A stretch of DNA of 64,000 bases, taken from contig JAKVOB010000001.1 in assembly GCA_022483015.1 (NCBI GenBank), forward strand, positions 372,001 through 436,000, read 5' to 3'. Below the pieces are notes generated by a model. It saw nothing but the letters and a program-made list of their open reading frames with translations. It was not told the DNA's origin and did not search any database. The stretch's first letter is position 1; each line of letters begins with the position of its first letter. The position numbers and the translations under genes are program-made. Positions 1-8,884 of the stretch are shown here, piece after piece. The DNA comes from Atopobiaceae bacterium (GTDB taxonomy: Bacteria; Actinomycetota; Coriobacteriia; Coriobacteriales; Atopobiaceae).

Positions 1-336
1 GAGGAAGATCTTGTTGTGCTCGATGTCGCGGAGCAGGAAGCGCGCACCCGTGCGTGACGTTCCGGAGGCGGTGCCGGGAAGCATGAACAGGCCGCCGTTC
101 TTGCGGTCGAGCGCCCAGTCCTTGCCGGAGCCCACATGGTCGATGAGCGAGCGATAGTTGTAGGGCATCACGACGCCGACCGTGCGGATGCCGGCGTTCA
201 CCATGTTGGAGAGCGGGAAGTCGATGAGACGATAGCGACCCAGGTACGGCAGGGACGCGACGGGGCGCGCCTCGGTGAGGGCACTCTGGCTCTTGGTGGA
301 GTAGTTCGTGGTGATGAGTCCGATTGCGCTTTCCAT
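1..336 (-). CDS. glgD: Glucose-1-phosphate adenylyltransferase subunit GlgD, 3' end missing at window edge
   Basis: The N-terminal 112 residues are visible, starting MESAIGLITTNY and reading into the left edge. The stretch LPYLGRYRLIDFPLSNMVNAG matches the nucleotidyltransferase fold of ADP-glucose pyrophosphorylases, but the G-rich triphosphate loop found in GlgC ([10 protein letters not shown]) is absent. That is typical of GlgD, the regulatory partner of GlgC in Gram-positive bacteria. The start lies 2 bp after the glgC stop, so the two are translationally coupled and probably form a GlgC/GlgD heteromer making ADP-glucose. Identity is confident. The missing part is the rest of the catalytic-type fold and the left-handed beta-helix domain. 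Confidence 0.9.
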   Translation of the reverse strand, partial: MESAIGLITTNYSTKSQSALTEARPVASLPYLGRYRLIDFPLSNMVNAGIRTVGVVMPYNYRSLIDHVGSGKDWALDRKNGGLFMLPGTASGTSRTGARFLLRDIEHNKIFL

Positions 337-338
337 GA

Positions 339-1487
339 CTATTCCTCCCCCTTCCCTACGACCACGTCATCGCCGATGACAGCCGTGTCCTTTGTCTTGT
401 CGATGCTGCCGAGACTGACGTTCTCCTCGACCGTGGAGTTCTCGCCGAGGATGGCGCGCACGACCCGCGCCCCGGCCTTGACCCGGGCGCCAGGCAGGAG
501 CACGGAGTCGATGACGGTGGCCCGCTCTCCCACGAAGGAGTCCGTCGACAGGATCGAGTGGCGGACCGTCCCCAGGACACGGCAGCCATTGGCCACCAGC
601 GCGTCATCGATCTCGCCGTCAGGACCCACATAGTGGGGTGGTCGCGGCGAGCTGTTCGACATGATGGGGAACTCCGACGAGTAGAGGTCGAAGTCGGGGT
701 GGGTCCCCAGCAGGCTCATGCTCGTCTCGTGGTAGCTCGCGATGGTGCCGACGTCACGCCAGAAGCCGTTGAACTCGTAGGTGTAGATGCGCTTGTTCTG
801 CGCGAGCATCGTGGGGATGATGTTCTTGCCGAAGTCATGCTCGGACTGGGGGTCGAGCGCATCGGCCTTGAGCGCCTCGATGAGGGGCTTGGCAGAGAAG
901 ACGTAGATGCCCATGGAGGCGAGGTTCGAGTCAGGCTTGGTGGGCTTCTCGGTGAACTTGGTCACACGGTCGTCCTCGTCCTGCGTGATGATGCCGAAGC
1001 GCGAGGCCTCCTCCCAGGCCACTGGCATGACCGAGATGGTGAGGTCGGCGTTGTTGGCGATGTGGGCATCGACCATCTTGCGATAGTCCATGCGATAGAG
1101 GTGGTCTCCGGAGAGGATCACGACATACTCGGGGTCGTTGGTCTCGATGTAGCCGATGTTCTGATAGACGGCGTCTGCCGTGCCCTCATACCATGACCCG
1201 CCGGTCTCGGTGGCATACGGGGGGAGCACCGAGATGCCGGCGCCTCGCTCGTCGAGGTTCCAGGCAGCGCCGGTACCGATGTAGGAGTGCAGGAGGTAGG
1301 GACGATACTGCGTGAGGACACCGACCGTGTCGATGCCAGAGTTCGCGCAGTTGGAAAGTGAGAAGTCGATGATGCGGAACTTGCCGCCGAACGAGACCGC
1401 CGGCTTGGCTATGTTTCTCGTCAGCGCTCCCAGCCTGCTCCCCTGCCCGCCGGCAAGAAGCATTGCTATGCATTCCCTCTTGCTCAT
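339..1487 (-). CDS. glgC: Glucose-1-phosphate adenylyltransferase (ADP-glucose pyrophosphorylase)
   Basis: GlgC makes ADP-glucose from ATP and glucose-1-phosphate, the committed step of glycogen synthesis. The 382-residue product begins [20 protein letters not shown], the nucleotide-binding loop, followed by [15 protein letters not shown]. Later motifs include [11 protein letters not shown] (metal/substrate site) and EKPTKP (sugar-phosphate site), and the C-terminus has hexapeptide-like repeats of a beta-helix. The start at 1487 is chosen because an AAGGGG ribosome site lies about 7 nt upstream; a reading frame continues 44 codons further up but overlaps the end of glgP and carries no family homology. 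Third gene of the glgB-glgP-glgC-glgD operon. Confidence 0.96.
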   Translation of the reverse strand: MSKRECIAMLLAGGQGSRLGALTRNIAKPAVSFGGKFRIIDFSLSNCANSGIDTVGVLTQYRPYLLHSYIGTGAAWNLDERGAGISVLPPYATETGGSWYEGTADAVYQNIGYIETNDPEYVVILSGDHLYRMDYRKMVDAHIANNADLTISVMPVAWEEASRFGIITQDEDDRVTKFTEKPTKPDSNLASMGIYVFSAKPLIEALKADALDPQSEHDFGKNIIPTMLAQNKRIYTYEFNGFWRDVGTIASYHETSMSLLGTHPDFDLYSSEFPIMSNSSPRPPHYVGPDGEIDDALVANGCRVLGTVRHSILSTDSFVGERATVIDSVLLPGARVKAGARVVRAILGENSTVEENVSLGSIDKTKDTAVIGDDVVVGKGEE

Positions 1488-1519
1488 GGTGCACCCCTTC
1501 CCTTCGAAGTCCGAACCAC

Positions 1520-3949
1520 CTATGACGCGTGCCAGATCTCCTTCGCATACTCGCGAATCGTACGGTCGCTCGCAAAGTAGCCCGAGGTTGCCGTGTTGTG
1601 GAGCGCGATGCGGTTCCACCGGTGCGCGTCGGGGTAGATTGCCGTGAGCCTCTCCCAGGCGTCGACATAGGACCTGAAGTCCTTGAAGACGAGGTCTGGG
1701 TCATTACCCTGCATGAGATAGTCGTGGATGCTCTCGAAGTTGCCCGAGAGCGAGGCGAACGTACCGTCCACGAGCTCGTCGACCACGCGGCCGAGACGGT
1801 CGCGGTCGTTGTTGTACTCGTCCCACGAGAAGTACGTGCCCGCCGCACGGAGTGCCTCGACGTCTTCCACCCGAAGGCCGAAGACCTCGATGTTGTCGTC
1901 CCCCGCGAGCTGGGCGATCTCGACGTTGGCGCCGTCCATGGTGCCGAGCGTGATGGCGCCGTTCATCATGAGCTTCATGTTGGACGTGCCCGAGGCCTCC
2001 TTGCCGGCGGTCGAGATCTGCTCGGAGATCTCTGCCGCGGGGTAGATGAGCTGGGCATTCGAGACGGCGAAGTTGGGGACGAACGCGACCTTGATCGTGG
2101 AGTTCACGCGCTCGTCGGCATTGATGACGTCCGCCACGGAGTTGATGAGGCGGATGACCTCCTTGGCGAAGTCGTAGCTCTGGGCGGCCTTGCCCGAGAA
2201 GATGAACGAGGTGGGCTGGGGCCTGTAGCTCGGATCAGCGAGGAGCCGGTTATAGATGTCGAGGATCTTGAAGACGTTCAGCAGCTGGCGCTTGTAGGCG
2301 TGGAAGCGCTTGACCTGGACGTCGAAGACCGTGTCGCAGTCGAGCTCGACGCCAGTCTGGTCCTTGATGTAGGCGGCGAGGCGCTCCTTGTTGGCACGCT
2401 TCGACACGGCCATCGCATCGAGGAAGGCGGGGTCGTCCTCGAACTGCTTCAGCCTGGCGAGGTCGTCGGCGTCGTCGAGCCAGTGGTCCCCGATGTGCTC
2501 GGTGATGAGCTTGGCATAGGTAGGGTTGGACTCGGCGAGGAAGCGACGGTGCGAGACGCCGTTCGTCTTGTTGTTGAACTTCTCGGGTGTGAGGGCGTAG
2601 AACTCCTTGAGCACGTCATGCTCGAGGATGTCAGTGTGGATCTTGGCGACGCCGTTGACCGAGTGGGAGCAGATGATGGAGAGGTTCGCCATACGGACCT
2701 CGCCGTCCCAGAGGATGGCCGTCTTCTTGAGGAGCTCCTGCCAGTTGTCGGCCGTATGCGGGAAGCTCTCGCGATAACGGCGGTCGATCTCGTCGATGTA
2801 CATGTAGACACGCGGGAGCAGGGTCCTGAAGGTGTTGATGGGCCACTTCTCGAGCGCCTCGGGCATGACGGTGTGGTTCGTATAGGAGATGGAGCGCGTG
2901 ACGATGTCCCACGCGGTGTCCCAGTCGAGGCCCTCCTCGTCGACGAAGATGCGCATGAGCTCGGCTCCGCACATGGCAGGATGGGTGTCGTTGGTGTGGA
3001 TGGCCACGCGGTCGGGGAAGCGTGCCCAGTCCGAGCCGTACTCCGCGTGGTAGGTGCGCAGGATGGAGGCGAGGCCGGCAGCCACGAACAGGTACTCCTG
3101 CTTCAGACGCAGAATCTTGCCGTGCTCGCCGGAGTCGTTGGGATAGAGGATCTCCGAGATGGCCTCCACGTCCGCGCGATGCCGTGCGGCCTTGGCATAG
3201 TCGCCCTCGTTGAAGGCGTCGAGGTCGAACTCCTCCTCGACGGGCTCGGCGCTCCAGATGCGGAGCTTGTTCACCGTCTCGCCACCGTAGCCCACGATGG
3301 GCACGTCGTACGGGACGGCCTTGACCTCGTCGCCGCCCTCCCAGGTGAACCAGTACTTGCCGTCCTTCTCATGACGGACGACCTCGCCGCCGAAGCGGAC
3401 GATGACCGAGCTCTCGGGACGGCACACCTCCCACGGATAGCCTCCGGCGAGCCAGTTGTCGGTCTCCTCGACCTGACGTCCGTCCTTGATCGACTGCTTG
3501 AAGAGACCGTAGCGGTAGCGCATGCCGTTGCCATAGCCCTCTATGCCCTCGTGGGCCATCGAGTCGAGGAAGCACGCGGCAAGACGTCCCAGGCCACCAT
3601 TGCCCAGGCCGGCATCATGCTCCTGGTTGCACAGGTCCTCGAGCGACACGCCCATGTCCTTGAGGCCGTCGGCCACGATGTCGCGGACCCCGAAGTCGAG
3701 GAGGTAGTTGTCGAGCAGGCGGCCGATCAGGAACTCGAGCGAGAAGTAGTAGACCTTCTTCTTGTTGTTGGCAGCGTTGACAGGCTCGTTCGCAGCAGCG
3801 ATGTCACGCGCGTTGACCGCGATGAGCTTGACGAGGATGTCGAAACGCTCCTTGTCGGTGCAGGCATCGAAGTCCTTGCCCACCTCCGCCTTGAACATGT
3901 GCCGATAGCTCTCGACGAACTCGTTCTTGTCCTTGAAGATCTTCTGCAT
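1520..3949 (-). CDS. glgP: Glycogen/alpha-glucan phosphorylase
   Basis: The enzyme phosphorolyses alpha-1,4-glucan chains to glucose-1-phosphate, using pyridoxal phosphate. The product is 809 residues, the normal family length. The PLP-binding segment [14 protein letters not shown] is present with the Schiff-base lysine at about residue 659, and the N-terminal region has the usual [17 protein letters not shown] substrate loop. The start [11 protein letters not shown] at 3949 has AAAGGGG 7 nt upstream; an alternative ATG nine codons earlier (3976) is less typical for the family. It lies between glgB and glgC, so synthesis and breakdown of glycogen are encoded by one transcript. Confidence 0.96.
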   Translation of the reverse strand: MQKIFKDKNEFVESYRHMFKAEVGKDFDACTDKERFDILVKLIAVNARDIAAANEPVNAANNKKKVYYFSLEFLIGRLLDNYLLDFGVRDIVADGLKDMGVSLEDLCNQEHDAGLGNGGLGRLAACFLDSMAHEGIEGYGNGMRYRYGLFKQSIKDGRQVEETDNWLAGGYPWEVCRPESSVIVRFGGEVVRHEKDGKYWFTWEGGDEVKAVPYDVPIVGYGGETVNKLRIWSAEPVEEEFDLDAFNEGDYAKAARHRADVEAISEILYPNDSGEHGKILRLKQEYLFVAAGLASILRTYHAEYGSDWARFPDRVAIHTNDTHPAMCGAELMRIFVDEEGLDWDTAWDIVTRSISYTNHTVMPEALEKWPINTFRTLLPRVYMYIDEIDRRYRESFPHTADNWQELLKKTAILWDGEVRMANLSIICSHSVNGVAKIHTDILEHDVLKEFYALTPEKFNNKTNGVSHRRFLAESNPTYAKLITEHIGDHWLDDADDLARLKQFEDDPAFLDAMAVSKRANKERLAAYIKDQTGVELDCDTVFDVQVKRFHAYKRQLLNVFKILDIYNRLLADPSYRPQPTSFIFSGKAAQSYDFAKEVIRLINSVADVINADERVNSTIKVAFVPNFAVSNAQLIYPAAEISEQISTAGKEASGTSNMKLMMNGAITLGTMDGANVEIAQLAGDDNIEVFGLRVEDVEALRAAGTYFSWDEYNNDRDRLGRVVDELVDGTFASLSGNFESIHDYLMQGNDPDLVFKDFRSYVDAWERLTAIYPDAHRWNRIALHNTATSGYFASDRTIREYAKEIWHAS

Positions 3950-4084
3950 GCACAAACCCCTTTTGGTCTTGGCCATGTACGCTCCATGACCTTGCCCTGT
4001 ATCGGCCTACGTACCCCACCGAGCGGCATCTGGACACCTGAACAACGAGGAATCGCCCGGCGGTGGCCTTTCATCAATATCAGT

Positions 4085-6238
4085 CTATGCCTTTGCTCCC
4101 CCTGAACGCCTGGTCGTGGTAGACGCAGCAGCCTTCTTGGCCGCGGGCTTCCTGACGGCCGCCTTTGCAGGTGCGGACTTCTTGGCAACCGGCTTCTTGG
4201 CCGTTGCCTTTGCAGGTGCGGACTTCTTGGCAACCGGCTTCTTGGCTGCCGCCTTTGCCGCAGGCTTCTTCGCAGTGGCCTTCTTCGGGGCCCGCCTCTT
4301 GGGCAGGTCCCCCGTACGCTTGAGCACGATCCCCGTGAGCCCCGGCATGCGCAGCGTGACCGACTGCTTATGGCCGTTCCAGGCCTTGGCCTCGCTCACG
4401 AGCGGCTCGGGATTGAAGACGTCGGCACCGCCGAACTCCTTGTGGTCCGAGTTGAAGACCTCCGACCACTGGCCAGGCACAGGCACGCCCACACGGTAGT
4501 CGTCATAGGTGGTCGGGTCGAAGTTGATGAGGACCACGAGGTCGTCGGCGGGCTTGTCGCCGTGGCGGATGAACGAGACGAAGGACTGCTTCGAGTCGTC
4601 GGCATCAAGCCACTCGAACCCGTCCCAGGAGTAGCCCTCCTGCCAGAGAGCCGGCTGCTCCTTGTAGAACTCGTTGAGCGCGGCGATGAAGCTCTGCTGG
4701 TTGCGATGGGTGTCGTACTCGTCGACCAGGAACCACTGGATCGACTCGTAGTAGCGCCACTCGATGAACTGGGCGATCTCGTTACCCATGAAGTTGAGCT
4801 TGGCTCCCGGATGCATCATCTGGTAGAAGGCCAGGACGCGCATCCCCGCGAACTGCCGCCACCAGTCGCCCGGCATGCGGCCGATGAGCGAGCACTTGCC
4901 ATGGACGACCTCGTCATGGCTGAGCGGGAGGATGAAGTTCTCGTTGAACGCGTACATCATCGAGAACGTGAGCAGCTTATGGTTGCCGGGACGCCACGGG
5001 AAGTCGGTCTGCATGTAGTGGAGGGTGTCGTTCATCCACCCCATGTCCCACTTGTAGTGGAAGCCGAGCCCCCCGTCCTTGGGCGGATAGGTCACGAGCG
5101 GCCACGAGGTCGACTCCTCGGCCATCGACATGACGTCCGGGAAGTAGTGCTCGATGGCGGAGTTGACGTTGCGCACGAAGTCGATCGAGGTGAAGTCCTC
5201 CTCGCCGCCCTTCGAGTTGAACTTCTTGAGCTTGGGGTCATCGACCCCGAAGTTGAGGTAGAGCATCGACGTGACGCCATCCATGCGGATGCCGTCGGCA
5301 TGGAACTGCTCGAGCCAGTAGAGGGCGTTCCCCGTGAGGAACGAGCGCACCTCCCCTCGCGAGAGGTCGAACTTGAAGGTTCCCCAGTTGGGATGCTCCT
5401 CCTTCTCGTAGAGCCGGTTGCCGTTGAACGCGACGAGGCCGTGGGCGTCCTTGCAGAACCCGCCGGGCACCCAGTCGAGGATGACCGCGATGCCCGCGGC
5501 GTGAGCCGCATCCACGAAGTGACGGAACTGGTCGGGCGACCCATAGCGCGAGGTCGGGGCATAGTAGCCCGTGACCTGATAGCCCCACGACCCGTCGAAC
5601 GGGTGCTCCATCACAGGGAGCAGCTCGATGTGCGTGTAGCCCATCTTGGAGACGTAGCCCACGAGCTCCTCGGAGAGCTCGTCGTAGGTGAGGTAGGTGC
5701 CCCCGCCGACCTCGCCCTCGGGAGGTTCGAAGCCATTGCCCTCGAGGCCGTCGTCATGACGCTTCCAGCTGCCGAGATGGACCTCATAGATGTTGAGGGG
5801 CTTGTGCATGTGGTCCCCGCGTGAGGCCATCCACCTCTGGTCGGTCCAGGTATAGGTGGACGTGGGTGCGAGGCGCGAGGCGGTGCCAGGGGGGCACTCG
5901 GCCCAGAACGCATAGGGGTCGGCCTTGTAGAGGTACTCGCCCGTCGCCGTCTCGATGAGGTACTTGTAGAGCTGGCCGGCCTTGGCCCCTGCCACGAAGC
6001 CGCACCAGACGTCGCCCGTCTCGGTGCACTCGAGCGGGGAGGCCTGCTCGTCCCAGTCGTTGAAGTCGCCGATGACACGGACGGACCTGACCCCTGGGGC
6101 CCAGACGGCGAAGTGATATCCCTTCTTGCGGTTCACGGTGATGGGATGCGCACCCATCTTGTCATAGCCCCGATACCACTCGCCCTTGCCTGCCACGTAG
6201 ACATCCGCCGGGGTAATCGCGATCTCTTTTGCGTTCAC
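4085..6238 (-). CDS. glgB: 1,4-alpha-glucan branching enzyme with a lysine/alanine-rich C-terminal tail
   Basis: GlgB introduces alpha-1,6 branches into glycogen. The 717-residue protein has an N-terminal CBM48-type module (about 25-125), a GH13 barrel with nucleophile D320 in GIRMDG, acid/base E374/E375 in MAEEST and SHDEVVHGK, then a C-terminal beta domain. Residues about 645-717 form an unusual basic tail built of AKKPVAKKSAPAK-type repeats, resembling histone H1 or HU-tail sequences. It is encoded by two identical 41-bp units with a 45-bp period (4161-4201 and 4206-4246). The start is GTG at 6238 with GGAGGA 6 nt upstream. First gene of the glg operon. Confidence 0.95.
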   Translation of the reverse strand: MNAKEIAITPADVYVAGKGEWYRGYDKMGAHPITVNRKKGYHFAVWAPGVRSVRVIGDFNDWDEQASPLECTETGDVWCGFVAGAKAGQLYKYLIETATGEYLYKADPYAFWAECPPGTASRLAPTSTYTWTDQRWMASRGDHMHKPLNIYEVHLGSWKRHDDGLEGNGFEPPEGEVGGGTYLTYDELSEELVGYVSKMGYTHIELLPVMEHPFDGSWGYQVTGYYAPTSRYGSPDQFRHFVDAAHAAGIAVILDWVPGGFCKDAHGLVAFNGNRLYEKEEHPNWGTFKFDLSRGEVRSFLTGNALYWLEQFHADGIRMDGVTSMLYLNFGVDDPKLKKFNSKGGEEDFTSIDFVRNVNSAIEHYFPDVMSMAEESTSWPLVTYPPKDGGLGFHYKWDMGWMNDTLHYMQTDFPWRPGNHKLLTFSMMYAFNENFILPLSHDEVVHGKCSLIGRMPGDWWRQFAGMRVLAFYQMMHPGAKLNFMGNEIAQFIEWRYYESIQWFLVDEYDTHRNQQSFIAALNEFYKEQPALWQEGYSWDGFEWLDADDSKQSFVSFIRHGDKPADDLVVLINFDPTTYDDYRVGVPVPGQWSEVFNSDHKEFGGADVFNPEPLVSEAKAWNGHKQSVTLRMPGLTGIVLKRTGDLPKRRAPKKATAKKPAAKAAAKKPVAKKSAPAKATAKKPVAKKSAPAKAAVRKPAAKKAAASTTTRRSGGAKA
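4161..4246. repeat. 45-bp-period tandem repeat coding the GlgB basic tail
   Basis: Two identical 41-bp copies start at 4161 and 4206 in register with codons, so each encodes the same 15-residue Lys/Ala/Pro unit. Identity at every position, including third codon positions, suggests recent duplication or gene conversion. The number of units is therefore likely to vary between strains. Confidence 0.85.
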
Positions 6239-6287
6239 GTATTCCTCCTCCGTCGGGCATGGGGAGGAGGCGTGGTCCGAACGGCCC

Positions 6288-6328
6288 GCCTGGCCACCCC
6301 GCCAGGCACTGCATATGACCAGAGTGTA
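6288..6328 (-). promoter_or_regulatory. Candidate glgB promoter and leader hairpin
   Basis: On the minus strand a -10-like TACACT lies at 6323-6328, about 85 nt before the glgB start. No good -35 is visible. Between it and the ribosome site lies a GCCTGGC/GCCAGGC hairpin (6288-6307). This is the only promoter-like sequence in the gap before the glg operon. It is a weak assignment. Confidence 0.35.
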
Positions 6329-6459
6329 CCCTGGAACTCTAAGCTAAACGAACGGCTCGGCACCCGGTCGCACCAATCCGTCTGCGGTAGCATGGTCCAG
6401 ACGAGAGGTCAGCCATGCCGCGCCCACGTCCACCGCGAGGAAGCCAGGAGGGAGCGACC

Positions 6460-7179
6460 ATGCCACGCGAATCCAAGAAGACGCGAGGTGAGCGTGCCGT
6501 CGAGGTCTGCCGACGCCTCTGCGGGCGCTATCCGGACGCCGAGTGCGCGCTGCACCATCAGACGCCGTTCCAGCTCACCATCGCGGTGCTCCTCTCGGCA
6601 CAGACCACCGACGCACAGGTCAACAAGGTGACGCCGGAGCTCTTCAGGCGCTGGCCGGACGCGGCCTCGATGTCCTGCGCGACGCCGGCAGAGGTGGGAG
6701 AGGTCATCCATAGCCTGGGGTTCTGGCGCACCAAGGCCGACCACTGCGTGGGATGCGCCCAGACGGTCATGGCCGACTTCGCGGGAGACGTCCCCCAGAC
6801 CATGGAGGAGCTCCAGACACTCCCCGGCGTAGGCAGGAAGACCGCCAACATCGTGATGAACGAGGGGTTCGGCCACGTCGCCGGCATCGCGGTCGACACC
6901 CACGTGTACCGCATCGCCACGAGGCTCGCCCTCACGAGGGCGGCCACCCCCGGCGAGGCCGAGAAGGACCTCCTCGCCTGCATACCCCAGGAGCTCTGGG
7001 GCCCGGTCAACCACACGTGGATCCTCTTCGGACGTGAGATATGCGACGCAAGGAAGCCCCTCTGCGCGGAATGCCCGCTCGCCGACCTGTGTCCCAGCGC
7101 CTTCAAACCGCCTACGAGCACCCGTCGGAGGCCATCGGGCGCGCACGGGCAGGGCAAGGGGTCCGGACGTCAGGCATGA
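6460..7179 (+). CDS. nth: Endonuclease III (DNA glycosylase/AP lyase)
   Basis: Base-excision repair enzyme that removes oxidised pyrimidines and nicks AP sites. The 239-residue product has the helix-hairpin-helix LPGVGRKTANIV with catalytic K127, and D146 in VDTHVYR. The C-terminal [4Fe-4S] cluster motif C-X6-C-X2-C-X5-C is intact (C195, C202, C205, C211). The start MPRESKKTRG is preferred because GGAGGG lies just upstream. A frame extension of 15 codons to 6415 lacks a ribosome site and homology. It is a single gene, converging on rpmE. Confidence 0.95.
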   Translation: MPRESKKTRGERAVEVCRRLCGRYPDAECALHHQTPFQLTIAVLLSAQTTDAQVNKVTPELFRRWPDAASMSCATPAEVGEVIHSLGFWRTKADHCVGCAQTVMADFAGDVPQTMEELQTLPGVGRKTANIVMNEGFGHVAGIAVDTHVYRIATRLALTRAATPGEAEKDLLACIPQELWGPVNHTWILFGREICDARKPLCAECPLADLCPSAFKPPTSTRRRPSGAHGQGKGSGRQA

Positions 7180-7208
7180 CGCCCGTCCACATCGCACCGT
7201 GAAAGAAG

Positions 7209-7236
7209 AAGGGGGCCGGCTGATGCCGACCCCCTT
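7209..7236. terminator. Bidirectional terminator between nth and rpmE
   Basis: An inverted repeat reads AAGGGGGCCGGC-TGAT-GCCGACCCCCTT with one mismatch, sitting between two convergent stop codons. It could serve both strands: on the plus strand the right arm ends in a short TTCGTT run. Confidence 0.75.
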
Positions 7237-7260
7237 CGTTCGTACGTCGTGAGTGCGGTG

Positions 7261-7737
7261 CTACTCGGCGGCCTTCTCGGTCTCGGCAGCGGCCTCGGGC
7301 GCAGGCGCGGCAGCCTCTGCAGGCGCGGCCTCCTCGGCAGGCTTGGCAGCCTCGGCGGCAGCGGCCTCCTTGGCGGCCTTCTCGGCATCGGCGGCAGCCT
7401 TCTTCTCGAACTCGGCAGCGCGCTTGGCCTTCTCGGCAGCCTTGGCCTCGATGGCGGCATGCTTGGCAGCCTGGGCCTCCTCGGCCTTCTTCTCGCGGGC
7501 AGCCTTGTCAGCAGCAGCCTTCTCGAGCTGGGCCTGGGCGGCTCCGCCGAACTTGTTGGAGAAGCGCTGGACGCGGCCGCCGGTGTCGACGAGCTTCTGC
7601 TGGCCCGTGTAGAACGGGTGGCACTTGTCGCAGAGGTCGACCGTCATCTCTGGGACGGTCGCGCGGGTGACGAACGTGTTTCCGCAGGTACAACGGACGG
7701 TGCACTCCATGTACTCGGGATGGATGCCTTGCTTCAT
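7261..7737 (-). CDS. rpmE: 50S ribosomal protein L31 (zinc type) with long Ala/Lys/Glu tail
   Basis: Residues 1-72 are a type-A (zinc-binding) L31: [19 protein letters not shown] with zinc ligands C16, C18, C36 and C39, and the family ending [13 protein letters not shown]. Ordinary L31 proteins are about 70-90 residues; this one is 158. Residues about 75-158 are a low-complexity Ala/Lys/Glu tail, first positively then negatively charged and probably a long helix. The start at 7737 is set by AAGGAG about 7 nt upstream and by homology. The gene is monocistronic and preceded by a structured leader, suggesting autoregulation. Confidence 0.93.
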   Translation of the reverse strand: MKQGIHPEYMECTVRCTCGNTFVTRATVPEMTVDLCDKCHPFYTGQQKLVDTGGRVQRFSNKFGGAAQAQLEKAAADKAAREKKAEEAQAAKHAAIEAKAAEKAKRAAEFEKKAAADAEKAAKEAAAAEAAKPAEEAAPAEAAAPAPEAAAETEKAAE

Positions 7738-7741
7738 GGCT

Positions 7742-7828
7742 AAACTCCTTGCTTCGCGCCCAGGTTTCCGACCAAGGCTTTGGATGGACCCTGATTTCCA
7801 ACCAGGGCAAACAAGCTTTTGGATTGTA
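7742..7828 (-). promoter_or_regulatory. rpmE promoter -10 and 5' leader with two YGGAA-loop hairpins
   Basis: On the minus strand a -10-like TACAAT (7823-7828) is followed by two similar hairpins. The first (7789-7807) is a 7-bp stem CCCTGGT/ATCAGGG closing the loop TGGAA. The second (7759-7777) is CC-TT-GGT/ACC-T-GG closing the loop CGGAA. The AAGGAG ribosome site (7742-7747) follows shortly after. Paired hairpins with near-identical loops directly ahead of a ribosomal protein gene fit an autogenous r-protein leader. Such leaders are known for rpmE in several bacterial groups, but I cannot match this one to a named family. Confidence 0.6.
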
Positions 7829-7936
7829 GCACAGGTGCGCTCCTGCGCCAGCGCCGAACACGAGGACTCCGCATGAGACGGCCGACGAGGGCCGGAGACC
7901 ATGTGACCCCTGCACCGCCAGCGCGGCACGGTGCCG

Positions 7937-7942
7937 TACAAT
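7937..7942 (+). promoter_or_regulatory. Candidate coaX promoter -10
   Basis: TACAAT lies 50 nt upstream of the coaX start in the divergent rpmE-coaX gap. No convincing -35 is visible, as is often the case in actinobacteria. Confidence 0.35.
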
Positions 7943-7991
7943 GCAGGCAACAGCCAGGCGGGCAGAGCCCGCAGCACCTCGGGAGGCACCC

Positions 7992-8819
7992 ATGCTCATC
8001 ACCATCGATGTCGGCAACACGCAGACGACGGTCGGCCTGTTCGACCAGAGCGACGACCAGGGCGCCGATGCCAGCCCCCACATCCAGTGGCGCATGGCGA
8101 CCGACCATACCGACACGGCCGACGAGCTGCACGAGCGCCTCTTCGGCTACTTCCAGATGCACGGCCTCGCCCTTGACGAGGTCAGCCATGCCGCCATCGC
8201 GAGCGTCGTCCCCATCCTCACCATGGGGTGGAGGGAGTTCCTCAACGACCTCCTGGAGGGGGCTCCCCTCGTCGTCGACGCCTCTCGCGACTGCGGCATC
8301 GAGGTGGCGATGCCCGACCCCCACTCCGTGGGTGCCGACCGCATCGCCAACGCCGTGGCGGCACGGGCGCGCTATGGCGCACCCGCCATCGTGGTCGACT
8401 TCGGGACCGCGACCAACATAGACGTGGTCGACGGCCGAGGCCGCTACCGCGGCGGCGTCATCGCCCCTGGCCTCATGCTCTCGGCAGGCGCGCTCTTCTC
8501 GCGAGCGGCCAAGCTGTCGAGCGTCCCGCTCGAGCGTCCCGACCGCACCTTGGGCGACACCACCGAGACGGCCGTCCAGGCGGGCATCGTGATCGGTGAG
8601 GCCGCACGCGCCGAAGGGCTCGTGGCGCGTATCAAGGAGGAGCTCGAAGCCGAGGGGGACGCGGCCCCGGTCGTGATCGCCACGGGCGGCCTGGCACGCC
8701 TGGTCTCCGAGGCGACCGACCTCTTCGACGAGGTGGACCCCGACCTCACCCTGCGCGGCATCCGCCAGATCTGGCTCCATGCCTGGGAGAAGCACAGCCA
8801 GGACCGCAGCATCCTCTAG
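7992..8819 (+). CDS. coaX: Type III pantothenate kinase
   Basis: CoaX phosphorylates pantothenate, the first step of coenzyme A synthesis. The 275-residue protein starts [17 protein letters not shown], the ASKHA phosphate-binding loop. It continues with the family motif [13 protein letters not shown] (pantothenate/dimer site) and [13 protein letters not shown] (phosphate 2 region), and ends with a normal C-terminus. The start is set by GGGAGG 6 nt upstream; 17 codons of open frame before it are unconserved. It is a single gene convergent with serS. Confidence 0.94.
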   Translation: MLITIDVGNTQTTVGLFDQSDDQGADASPHIQWRMATDHTDTADELHERLFGYFQMHGLALDEVSHAAIASVVPILTMGWREFLNDLLEGAPLVVDASRDCGIEVAMPDPHSVGADRIANAVAARARYGAPAIVVDFGTATNIDVVDGRGRYRGGVIAPGLMLSAGALFSRAAKLSSVPLERPDRTLGDTTETAVQAGIVIGEAARAEGLVARIKEELEAEGDAAPVVIATGGLARLVSEATDLFDEVDPDLTLRGIRQIWLHAWEKHSQDRSIL

Positions 8820-8821
8820 CA

Positions 8822-8856
8822 GCAAGGCCTGCCACCCCAAGGGTGACAGGCCTTGC
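8822..8856. terminator. Hairpin between convergent coaX and serS
   Basis: A perfect 10-bp stem GCAAGGCCTG/CAGGCCTTGC extends inward through CCAC/GTGA-type pairing around a short loop. It begins 3 bp after the coaX stop and precedes the serS stop, so it is a likely bidirectional terminator even though it has no U-run. Confidence 0.65.
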
Positions 8857-8884
8857 ACGTGCATCCTGCAGGAGGGCGCCCTCG

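Noticed and set aside
1529-4105. Very long plus-strand open frame opposite glgP (858 codons)
   Set aside because: It is the antisense shadow of glgP produced by high-GC codon bias, with Val/Glu/Asp-rich nonsense sequence and no domain; similar long antisense frames oppose glgB, ftsH, pgi and the SEDS-PBP gene.
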